Source: JAMXLO01 sp046735215
GTDB taxonomy: Bacteria > Pseudomonadota > Alphaproteobacteria > Acetobacterales > Acetobacteraceae
DNA: 6,421 nucleotides
Reading direction: 5' to 3'
Assembly (NCBI GenBank): GCA_046735215.1
Contig: JBKPSV010000080.1
Coordinates: 1-6,421, forward strand
Positions 1 to 5,608 of this stretch are shown piece after piece. A program made the position numbers and the translations under genes. The notes beneath the pieces are model-generated. The model saw only the letters and a program-made list of their open reading frames with translations. It made no database searches and was not told the origin of the DNA. The first letter of the stretch is position 1. The number at the start of each line of letters is the position of its first letter.

Positions 1-36
1 GGCAGCGTCTGTCGGCAGGAGCAACAACGTTCGTTG

Positions 37-43
37 AAGGGAG
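37..43 (+). promoter_or_regulatory. Ribosome binding site of the Hsp20 gene
   Basis: AAGGGAG lies 6 bases before the ATG at 50, close to ideal Shine-Dalgarno sequence and spacing, and it fixes the start. Only 49 bases precede the gene in the window. I see no convincing sigma-32 or sigma-70 promoter in them; the promoter is probably further upstream. Confidence 0.8.
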
Positions 44-49
44 ATCATC

Positions 50-574
50 ATGGCGACCACACCAGTTGAAGTGAACAAGACAGCACCAGCGCAAAGTGGC
101 GCATCCGATGCTTTCCGTTCGCTGCGGAACGAGATGGATCAACTGTTCGATCGATTTGCCGGTGGTTGGGGATTTCCATCACTCGGCCGGATGTTCGATA
201 CCGCTGCAGCACCGCGTTATGAACGCTCGTTCAGTGTGCCGTCGCCCGCTGTGGACATCACCGAGGACGACGCCGGCTACAAGGTCGCGGCCGAACTGCC
301 CGGGTTGAGTGAAAAGGAGATCGAGGTCGTGGTCTCTGGCGACACGCTGACGCTCAAGGGCGAAAAGCGGCAGGAGAAGGAGCAGAAGGATAAGAACTTC
401 TACCTCTCTGAGCGCTCTTATGGCGCGTTCCAGCGCAGTTTTTATGTCCCTGAAGGCGTGGACCGCGAGAAAATCGCTGCCGACTTCTCCAAGGGTGTAT
501 TGACCGTTACTCTACCGAAGACGGCAAAGGCAGTTGAGCAGCAGAAGAAGATCGAGGTGAAGACCGCCGGTTGA
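50..574 (+). CDS. Hsp20/alpha-crystallin family small heat-shock protein
   Basis: This is a small ATP-independent holdase chaperone of the cytoplasm. The family forms oligomers that bind unfolding proteins and hand them to the DnaK and ClpB systems. The product is 174 residues, normal for bacterial class A-type members. Residues 1-64 form a variable N-terminal arm containing an amphipathic stretch (LRNEMDQLFDRF, residues 25-36). The alpha-crystallin domain runs from about 65 to 157. It shows VDITEDDAGYKV at the start, the ELPG turn (82-85), and the hallmark FSKGVLTVTLPK near 146-157 (the usual A-x-x-x-G-V-L element). The C-terminal tail carries IEV at 168-170, matching the I-x-I/V motif that docks neighbouring dimers. 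The start is supported by a strong ribosome binding site. A hairpin begins 9 bases after the stop, so the gene may be transcribed alone. The family call is secure; heat regulation is inferred from the family only. Confidence 0.95.
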   Translation: MATTPVEVNKTAPAQSGASDAFRSLRNEMDQLFDRFAGGWGFPSLGRMFDTAAAPRYERSFSVPSPAVDITEDDAGYKVAAELPGLSEKEIEVVVSGDTLTLKGEKRQEKEQKDKNFYLSERSYGAFQRSFYVPEGVDREKIAADFSKGVLTVTLPKTAKAVEQQKKIEVKTAG

Positions 575-582
575 CGGTTGGT

Positions 583-618
583 GCGGTTGTTCCCCTGGAA
601 AGCGCAGGGAACAGCCGC
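583..618 (+). terminator. Strong hairpin after the Hsp20 gene; possible terminator or attenuator
   Basis: GCGGTTGTTCCC (583-594) pairs with GGGAACAGCCGC (607-618) over 12 positions with a single G-U wobble, around a 12-base loop. It begins 9 bases past the Hsp20 stop. No T-run follows it (the next bases are GCCGCATCGC), so it is not a classical intrinsic terminator. It could instead stabilise the 3' end of the Hsp20 mRNA, act with Rho, or limit read-through into the psiF cluster. The pairing is directly visible; the role is inferred. Confidence 0.5.
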
Positions 619-642
619 GCCGCATCGCGCGGACGTGAACGT

Positions 643-661
643 GACGGAACGCCGGTCCGTC
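643..661 (+). other. Small inverted repeat upstream of psiF
   Basis: GACGGA (643-648) and TCCGTC (656-661) form a 6-bp stem with a 7-base loop, between the larger hairpin and the psiF ribosome binding site. It could be an mRNA leader stem or a small operator. It does not resemble a Pho box, and chance is a real possibility in such GC-rich DNA. I see no clear -35/-10 pair in 575-696. Confidence 0.2.
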
Positions 662-683
662 GGATACTGCTTCGAGAAGCAAC

Positions 684-690
684 AAGGGGG
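684..690 (+). promoter_or_regulatory. Ribosome binding site deciding the psiF start
   Basis: AAGGGGG ends 6 bases before the ATG at 697. The reading frame stays open upstream to 571, but only the ATG at 697 has this site and is followed by a proper signal peptide. The upstream extension is therefore rejected. Confidence 0.75.
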
Positions 691-696
691 CCCGTA

Positions 697-1005
697 ATGT
701 TGCGTTTCGTCTCGATTCTTTCTGTCATCGTTGCGCTCGCGAGTGCGCCGGCACTGTCGCAAAATACCAAGCCGCCATCGCCGGCGCAGGCCGCGCAGCA
801 GCAGCGAATGGCCACCTGCAACGAGGAAGCGGGTCAACGTAATCTGAGTGGCGATGCCCGGAAGAACTACATGAGCGCCTGTCTCGGTAGAAAGATGAAC
901 CAGACGACGCTGATGAAGGTTTGCAACCACCAGGCAACGCAGGACAAGCTTAGTAGTGACGCGCGCAAGACATATCTGGGAACGTGCCTCAAGAAGTCCA
1001 CGTAA
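697..1005 (+). CDS. psiF: PsiF-repeat secreted protein
   Basis: The product is a 102-residue exported protein of the PsiF family, named after an E. coli gene induced by phosphate starvation. The molecular function of the family is not known. Residues 1-21 are a typical signal peptide (basic start MLRF, hydrophobic core, then ALS before Q22), so the mature protein should be periplasmic. It contains two copies of the PsiF repeat, at about 39-66 and 74-101. Each has the pattern C-N-x-x-A ... L-S-x-D-A-R-K-x-Y-[ML]-x-x-C-L. The cysteines are C41/C62 and C76/C97, both pairs 21 residues apart, consistent with one disulfide per repeat. Length is close to that of E. coli PsiF. The next gene starts 7 bases after the stop, pointing to co-transcription. 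No Pho box is visible upstream, so phosphate control is not supported here. The symbol reflects family membership rather than proven orthology. Confidence 0.88.
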   Translation: MLRFVSILSVIVALASAPALSQNTKPPSPAQAAQQQRMATCNEEAGQRNLSGDARKNYMSACLGRKMNQTTLMKVCNHQATQDKLSSDARKTYLGTCLKKST

Positions 1006-1012
1006 CGCGTCG

Positions 1013-2362
1013 ATGCTGGCAAGGACGGCACTGTTTCTTGCTGTGTTGGCTGCAGTACTGGTGCCGGCACCGCTTGGTGATAGCACCAGTGCTTTCGCCG
1101 ACAGTGGCGGATATCGTCGGCCACAGGTTTCGGCGCCTCGCTCGTCTGGATGGAGCTACGGACCATCGACGTCCTCCAGCAGCGGTTATCGGCGCCCTTC
1201 TACTTCTGGTAGTGGATATGCGCCACGGTCGGGAGGAGACCTCTCGGTCTCGCGTTCAAATTCGGCGCAGGCGCTGCAGCAATATCGCGCTTTGCAACAG
1301 CAGCAGAGGCAGCAGCGGCGCCCGCCTGTGAGCGGGCCCGATTATGGTTGGGCAGGGGGTGGCTATGCGTCGCGCCGGCCGCCCGCCTATGCGCAGTCGA
1401 TGAACATGGCTGGCGGCTTCGGTTCGCCAAGTTTCTGGGCAATGCTGGCGGCGTTATCGCTTGCTGATCGCGCCGCATATTTTCGGCAATCGCAGAACGA
1501 TCCAGCCTATCAGCAGTGGCGCCAGCAAGCCGTGCGCGATCCAGGCACAGCGTCGCGGCTGGCGCAATTGGGTGACGAGGCGGCTGGGCAGTCGGTTGGT
1601 ACCGCTGCGACTGCCCCAAGTACATCCAGCGGGTCCGGCATCGTGTGGGTGGTGCTGTTCATTGGCGGAGCCGTGTTCGTGCTGTTTTGGGTCGCCCGAA
1701 GACGTGCGGCGTCTAATCGGGCCGCCGGTGTTCCCGCCGGCCTGTCCGGCACCGGTGCGACACGGTTCCGGGTCGGTCAGACCATACCGCTTGACCCCGC
1801 ACCCTTCTTGCTCGCCGCAGGTGCGACCAAGGTGCAGCCGCCAACGGAAACCGGCATGATCAGCGTCGAAGCGGTTGGCCTGCTCGAGGACACGGGAGCG
1901 CAACTGAATCGCCTGTATCTGCCGGGGCGCACGGCGTTCTTCCAATTGCACCTCGGCAGCGATGGGGCGCCGGATGAATGCCGGTATTTCGCCCGGCTCG
2001 ATGAAGTGCAGCCCGCCAGTCAATCCGAATGGGGCGAGTGGCTGGATCCTGCGCAGGGCATGATCGGCTGGCCCGCGTTCCAGACCAAGGATGGCCAGAC
2101 CTACGATCGAGCATGGGCGCCGGGGCAGACAAGAATTCCTCCGCGTCAGCAGACCGAGACGATTCAGACGCTGGGCGGTGTGACGCGACGTCAGTTGCAG
2201 ACGATGTTGTATGCGCGTGCGACGGGTGCGGCGTCGCCGGCGCCATCGACGGAGTATGCTCTGGTCTCGGCTGTCCAGGATGGGGGCCAGGCCTGGGTGG
2301 AAATCCTTGCCGGTATCGACGTCAATCCTGCCTCTCTCGACCTGCCATCGGTATCACCCTAA
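1013..2362 (+). CDS. Signal-peptide and membrane-anchored DUF2491 (YjfK-like) protein
   Basis: This 449-residue protein carries the DUF2491 domain found in E. coli YjfK, whose biochemical function is unknown. Residues 1-29 form a signal peptide ending SAFA. Residues 30-125 are low-complexity, rich in Ser, Gly, Tyr, Arg, Pro and Gln, with GYRRP at 33-37 and 58-62, RRPP at 102-105 and 121-124, and a Gln-rich stretch at 88-101. Residues 130-190 look helical (SFWAMLAALSLADRAAYF, then DPAYQQWRQQA). A transmembrane helix spans about 210-227 and is followed by ARRRAAS, which by the positive-inside rule puts the rest in the cytoplasm. DUF2491 covers about 247-445. YjfK itself is near 220 residues, so the first half is an addition. 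The ATG at 1013 was chosen because it starts the signal peptide; an in-frame GTG at 956 would bury it. No good ribosome binding site precedes 1013, so translation may be coupled to psiF. The DUF2491 call rests on remembered family features and operon context. Confidence 0.8.
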   Translation: MLARTALFLAVLAAVLVPAPLGDSTSAFADSGGYRRPQVSAPRSSGWSYGPSTSSSSGYRRPSTSGSGYAPRSGGDLSVSRSNSAQALQQYRALQQQQRQQRRPPVSGPDYGWAGGGYASRRPPAYAQSMNMAGGFGSPSFWAMLAALSLADRAAYFRQSQNDPAYQQWRQQAVRDPGTASRLAQLGDEAAGQSVGTAATAPSTSSGSGIVWVVLFIGGAVFVLFWVARRRAASNRAAGVPAGLSGTGATRFRVGQTIPLDPAPFLLAAGATKVQPPTETGMISVEAVGLLEDTGAQLNRLYLPGRTAFFQLHLGSDGAPDECRYFARLDEVQPASQSEWGEWLDPAQGMIGWPAFQTKDGQTYDRAWAPGQTRIPPRQQTETIQTLGGVTRRQLQTMLYARATGAASPAPSTEYALVSAVQDGGQAWVEILAGIDVNPASLDLPSVSP

Positions 2363-2380
2363 GCGATCGCGGAGCGCCTG

Positions 2381-2812
2381 ATGAACGACAACCTGCCCGA
2401 GAACATCGCCGACGCGCTCGGTACTGGGCTGCCTGTGCTGCTGCTGCAATTCGCGATCTGCATTGTGCTGCTGATCGTCGGTGTCGCCATCTACACGTTG
2501 GTCACACCGTTTCGGGAGCGCGAGCTGCTGCGTCATGGTAATGTCGCGGCGGCGACAGTGCTCAGCGGTGCCTCGGTCGCGCTGGCGATTCCGCTGGCCG
2601 CTCTGCTCGCAACGACGCGGACCGCGCTCGATATCCTCGTATGGGGCATAGTGGCGATCCTGCTGCAACTGGTGACTGTGCTGATTGCCTCCCACGTGAT
2701 GAAACGGCTGCAACTCCGGGTCGATGACGGCAACCTTGCAGCGGCACTGCCGATCGTCGCGGCGCAACTCGCGATCGCCTTGCTCAACGCAGCCGCCATG
2801 GTTCCCGTCTGA
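2381..2812 (+). CDS. DUF350 family inner-membrane protein (YjfL-like)
   Basis: The product is a 143-residue integral membrane protein of the DUF350 family, represented in E. coli by YjfL. Its biochemical role is not established. Four hydrophobic helices are visible, at about 16-42, 55-77, 82-106 and 118-142, which is the family's usual layout as two similar two-helix halves. The loop TPFRERELLRHGN (42-54) between helices 1 and 2, with its Arg/Glu pattern, the following small-residue helix (ALSGASVALAIPL type) and the later DDGNLAAALP (115-124) are typical DUF350 features. The ATG at 2381 follows GGAG (2371-2374) at 6-base spacing and lies 18 bases after the DUF2491 stop, so the genes are almost certainly co-transcribed. 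An 8-bp palindrome GCGATCGC sits in that gap (2363-2370), probably by chance. Neighbours on both sides belong to families linked to DUF350 in the yjf locus, which strengthens the call. Confidence 0.85.
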   Translation: MNDNLPENIADALGTGLPVLLLQFAICIVLLIVGVAIYTLVTPFRERELLRHGNVAAATVLSGASVALAIPLAALLATTRTALDILVWGIVAILLQLVTVLIASHVMKRLQLRVDDGNLAAALPIVAAQLAIALLNAAAMVPV

Positions 2813-2843
2813 CGATATTCGCAACTACAGGAAAGGACCGAAC

Positions 2844-3614
2844 ATGCTTCAGTTCATGCGCAACCTGGTTGGCGTGAAGGCTGACAAGGCGGTACAGGCC
2901 GGTGTCGAGGCCTTGGTCCGCTGGGACCCGCAATCGGCAAGCGAGGCGGAGTTGCGGACAATGGAACAGCATCTCGACGAATTGGGCCAGCAGGTGGCGC
3001 GCGCGCGGCAGAGCTATGACAAGGAAATGCGCGAAGCGAATGCTATCCAAGCCCTGTCGTCGCAGCGGATGGCCGCTGCAGAGCATCTGCAGGGCCAGCT
3101 CAACGCCGAAACCGATGCGGCGAAGAAGTCGGGTCTCGAGCGAAGCCTGACGACGCTGGTGACGATGTTGGAACAGATGGCACCCGAGGTGGACCGCGAG
3201 AAGAGAGACGTTGTCGACGCCAAGGATTTCCTTGAGATGCTCGAGAAGACCTATGCCGAGGCCGGCGGCAAGCTGCGCGCGGGACGCTCGCAACTCGAAC
3301 GCGCGCAACGTGACATGTCACGTGCCGGGCAGCAGCGGCAAATGGCCGAACAGCAGGCTGAAGCAGCGCGCCGTGCGGCGGGCCTGACTACGACGACCAG
3401 CAGCCTGAACGTCGCGTTGAAGGCGATGCAGGATAGCGCGGCGCGTGATCTTGCCAACGCCGAGGCGGCAAACATGAAGGCGAAACTGCTGAAGCCGACG
3501 CAGCCAGAACAGGACGATGCAAACATTGCGCGGGCAATGGATTACGCGGCCGGCAAGCCGGCGGCACCGACCAACCTGAGCGACCGATTGGCGGCGCTGC
3601 GGGCGCGTTCGTAA
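2844..3614 (+). CDS. PspA/IM30-like coiled-coil protein (YjfJ-like)
   Basis: This 256-residue hydrophilic protein is predicted to be almost wholly helical and fits the PspA/IM30 (ESCRT-III-like) family. Those proteins bind the inner face of the membrane as oligomers and protect or remodel it under stress. Residues 1-25 could be a short amphipathic membrane-binding helix (MLQFMRNLVGVKADKAVQAG). Long coiled-coil stretches follow at about 33-90, 95-135 and 140-180, rich in Ala, Glu, Gln and Arg. After a Thr/Ser linker (181-187) comes another helix, 188-218, ending AANMKAKLLKP, and a tail with SDRLAALRARS, resembling the C-terminal end of YjfJ-type proteins. The ATG at 2844 has a good site (AAAGGA, 2832-2837, spacing 6) and lies 31 bases after the DUF350 stop; the frame is open upstream but that part overlaps DUF350. 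No signal peptide. Primary-sequence similarity to classical PspA is low, so the family call leans on structure type and operon context; a plain coiled-coil protein remains possible. Confidence 0.65.
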   Translation: MLQFMRNLVGVKADKAVQAGVEALVRWDPQSASEAELRTMEQHLDELGQQVARARQSYDKEMREANAIQALSSQRMAAAEHLQGQLNAETDAAKKSGLERSLTTLVTMLEQMAPEVDREKRDVVDAKDFLEMLEKTYAEAGGKLRAGRSQLERAQRDMSRAGQQRQMAEQQAEAARRAAGLTTTTSSLNVALKAMQDSAARDLANAEAANMKAKLLKPTQPEQDDANIARAMDYAAGKPAAPTNLSDRLAALRARS

Positions 3615-3619
3615 CGTCG

Positions 3620-5527
3620 TTATTTCGCGGCCACGTCCACCAGTTCCGGCGTAAATCCGCCGGACTGCCGGCGCCATAGACGCGCATAGGTGCCGTCGTG
3701 CGCCAGCAACTGGCTATGGCTGCCCATCTCCACGATGCGCCCGTGGTCCAGCACCACAAGGCGATCCATGCGCGCAATCGTTGAGAGGCGGTGCGCAATT
3801 GCGATCACGGTGCGCCCGCGCATCAACCCGTCAAGCTGACCCTGAATTGCCGCCTCGACCTCGGAATCCAGTGCCGAGGTCGCCTCATCTAGCACCAGTA
3901 TGGGCGCATCCTTCAAGATCACCCGCGCCAGCGCGACGCGTTGCCGCTGTCCGCCAGACAGCTTCACGCCGCGCTCGCCGACATGCGCGTCGTAGCCACG
4001 CCGGCCGTGCCAGTCCTCCAGCGTCAGAATGAACTCGTGCGCCTCGGCGCGCTTCGCAGCATCCTCGATCATCGCCTGCGTCGCACCTGGTCGGCCGTAG
4101 CGAATATTGTCGCTGATCGAGCGATGCAGCAGTGATGTGTCCTGCGTCACCATGGCAATCTGCGTGCGCAGACTTTCCTGCGTCACAGTGGCGATGTCCT
4201 GGCCATCGATCAGGATGTGCCCGCGCTCGGGGTCATAAAAATGCAGCAGCAGATTCACCAGCGTTGACTTGCCGGCCCCCGAGGGTCCGACCAACCCGAC
4301 ACGCTCGCCGGGCGCTATGCGCAGATCGATGCCATGCAGCACGCCGCCGCGCTCCGGCCGCCTTTGGCGACCGTAGTCGAAGTGTACATTCTCGAAGCTG
4401 ATCTCGCCGCGAGTGACCTGCAGTTCCCGCGCGTCCGGTGCATCCGGCATCTGTCTCTCGACCGCAATCGAGCGCATGCCGTCCTGCACAGTGCCGATAT
4501 TCTCGAAGATCGCGGTGACGCTCCGCGCCACCCAGCCAGCCATGTTGGTGATCTGCCAGGTCAGCGGCAGCACCATTGCCACGGAGCCCACCGAGATCCG
4601 TCCGATGCTCCATTGCCAGATCGCGAGCAACGACGTGCCGACGATCAACGCTGCGTTCATCACCGCCAGCAGCACGACATAGCCGGTGATCATCCGCGTC
4701 TGGTCGCGGAAAGCACCGGTGTGCAGATCGACTGCCTCACGCACGAACGCATCCTCGTCGCGGGCACGTGCAAACAGTTTGACGGTGAGGATATTGGTAT
4801 AGCTGTCCACCACACGCCCGGTCAGCAGCGACCGCATCTCCGACACGGCGCGCGAGCGCTCGCGCAGACGCGGGACGAAATATCGCAGAATGCCGGCATA
4901 GCAGGCGAACCACAGCAGGATCGGCGGCGTCAGGCGCCAGTCGGTGGAGGCCAACAGCAGCAGCGCACTGCTGCCATAAACGACGATGTACCACGCCGCG
5001 TCGAACGACATCACCACGCTCTCGCGCAGGGCCGGTCCGGTCTGGATCACGCGATTGGCGATGCGGCCGGCGAAGTCATTTTGAAAGAACGTCCAGCTCT
5101 GCCGCACGACATGCCAGTGATTCTGCCACCGGATCATGTTCGACAGGCCGGGGTTGACGATCTGGTTGATCAGCACGACGTGGCCGAGGAAGACCAAGGG
5201 GCGAACCAACAGCAGGACCGCAGCCATCACGGCAAGCTGCGGCCAGGCCTCCGATAACAGGGACTGCGGCGTATGGTCGGTGACCAGCCCAATGATGCGT
5301 CCGATGAAGGCGGGGATCGTGACGTCCAAGACGCCAATCAACCCGCCAAACAGGAACAAGGCACCCAGCACCCAGCGTTCCTGGCGAAGATAGTGCCAGT
5401 AAAACTGCAACATCCCGGTATCGGCATCCGGACCCGATCCTGGGGTCGGCGGAGCCTCAGGCTGCCGTGCAGTCGGGTGTAGCAGGGCTTCGGCGCGACG
5501 CAGCATCTCGCTGAGGGACTCCGTCAA
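3620..5527 (-). CDS. ABC exporter, fused transmembrane and ATPase domains
   Basis: The product is a 635-residue half-transporter of the type IV exporter (MsbA/Atm1-like) class, working as a dimer in the inner membrane to export a substrate that cannot be told from sequence. A hydrophilic, Pro-rich N-terminus (1-38) precedes six membrane helices at about 53-76, 96-120, 175-196, 199-217, 281-304 and 312-332. The ATPase domain runs from about 373 to 618. It shows Walker A GPSGAGKST (414-422), Q-loop Gln462, signature LSGGQ (523-527), Walker B ILVLDE (543-548), D-loop SALD (551-554) and the switch His579 in AHRLST. All catalytic residues are present, so it should be active. The longest frame begins at TTG (5527), with an in-frame stop just upstream and only a weak ribosome binding site. 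ATG at 5506 (residue 8) is a real alternative, preceded by GGAG 12 bases away. The gene stands alone, convergent with the PspA-like gene and divergent from the pseudogene. Confidence 0.93.
   Translation of the reverse strand: MTESLSEMLRRAEALLHPTARQPEAPPTPGSGPDADTGMLQFYWHYLRQERWVLGALFLFGGLIGVLDVTIPAFIGRIIGLVTDHTPQSLLSEAWPQLAVMAAVLLLVRPLVFLGHVVLINQIVNPGLSNMIRWQNHWHVVRQSWTFFQNDFAGRIANRVIQTGPALRESVVMSFDAAWYIVVYGSSALLLLASTDWRLTPPILLWFACYAGILRYFVPRLRERSRAVSEMRSLLTGRVVDSYTNILTVKLFARARDEDAFVREAVDLHTGAFRDQTRMITGYVVLLAVMNAALIVGTSLLAIWQWSIGRISVGSVAMVLPLTWQITNMAGWVARSVTAIFENIGTVQDGMRSIAVERQMPDAPDARELQVTRGEISFENVHFDYGRQRRPERGGVLHGIDLRIAPGERVGLVGPSGAGKSTLVNLLLHFYDPERGHILIDGQDIATVTQESLRTQIAMVTQDTSLLHRSISDNIRYGRPGATQAMIEDAAKRAEAHEFILTLEDWHGRRGYDAHVGERGVKLSGGQRQRVALARVILKDAPILVLDEATSALDSEVEAAIQGQLDGLMRGRTVIAIAHRLSTIARMDRLVVLDHGRIVEMGSHSQLLAHDGTYARLWRRQSGGFTPELVDVAAK
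3645..3664. other. GC-rich hairpin in the 3' end of the ABC gene
   Basis: TCCGGCG (3645-3651) pairs with CGCCGGA (3658-3664), a perfect 7-bp stem with a TAAATC loop. It lies 30 bases past the stop of the rightward cluster and inside the last codons of the leftward exporter gene. No T-run follows on either strand. It might slow polymerase leaving the PspA-like gene, since there is no room for a terminator between the two stop codons. It could equally be a coincidence of GC-rich coding sequence. Confidence 0.25.
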
Positions 5528-5561
5528 CTGCCCACGTCAGGCATGGCCGCGCGGGGCGGGA

Positions 5562-5590
5562 TGGGTAATGCTCGGACGTGTAACAGTCAA
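5562..5590 (-). promoter_or_regulatory. Weak candidate promoter for the ABC exporter gene
   Basis: Reading leftward, TTGACT (5590-5585) is a near-consensus -35 box. A 17-base spacer leads to TACCCA (5567-5562), a poor -10 that keeps the leading TA. It lies 35-63 bases ahead of the TTG start of the exporter gene. The -35 match and spacing are good but the -10 is not, and promoters of this lineage may differ from the E. coli consensus. Confidence 0.25.
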
Positions 5591-5595
5591 CGAAC

Positions 5596-5603
5596 GGAAG
5601 GGA
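5596..5603 (+). promoter_or_regulatory. Preserved ribosome binding site of the decayed methionine-synthase-like gene
   Basis: GGAAGGGA lies 5 bases before the ATG at 5609, which begins MRAAYDRILTS, the expected N-terminus of the family. The intact translation signal shows where the ancestral gene started. Confidence 0.6.
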
Positions 5604-5608
5604 CGCGA

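Noticed and set aside
18..36. Possible palindrome around AACGTT ahead of the Hsp20 gene
   Set aside because: Only the central six bases pair properly; the flanks mismatch, so it is not a credible operator.
571..594. TTGACG at 571-576 as a -35 box for the psiF cluster
   Set aside because: It covers the Hsp20 stop codon, and no acceptable -10 box is found 16-18 bases downstream (the bases there are CCTGGA).
442..1086. 214-residue open frame on the minus strand across the Hsp20 end and psiF
   Set aside because: It is antisense to two well-supported genes with family motifs and ribosome binding sites. Its sequence is low in recognisable features, as expected of a GC-rich shadow frame.
4334..5257. 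307-residue open frame on the plus strand inside the ABC exporter gene
   Set aside because: The opposite strand encodes all exporter motifs in one frame. This frame is rich in His, Gln, Arg and Asp with no domain or hydrophobic pattern, typical of an antisense shadow.
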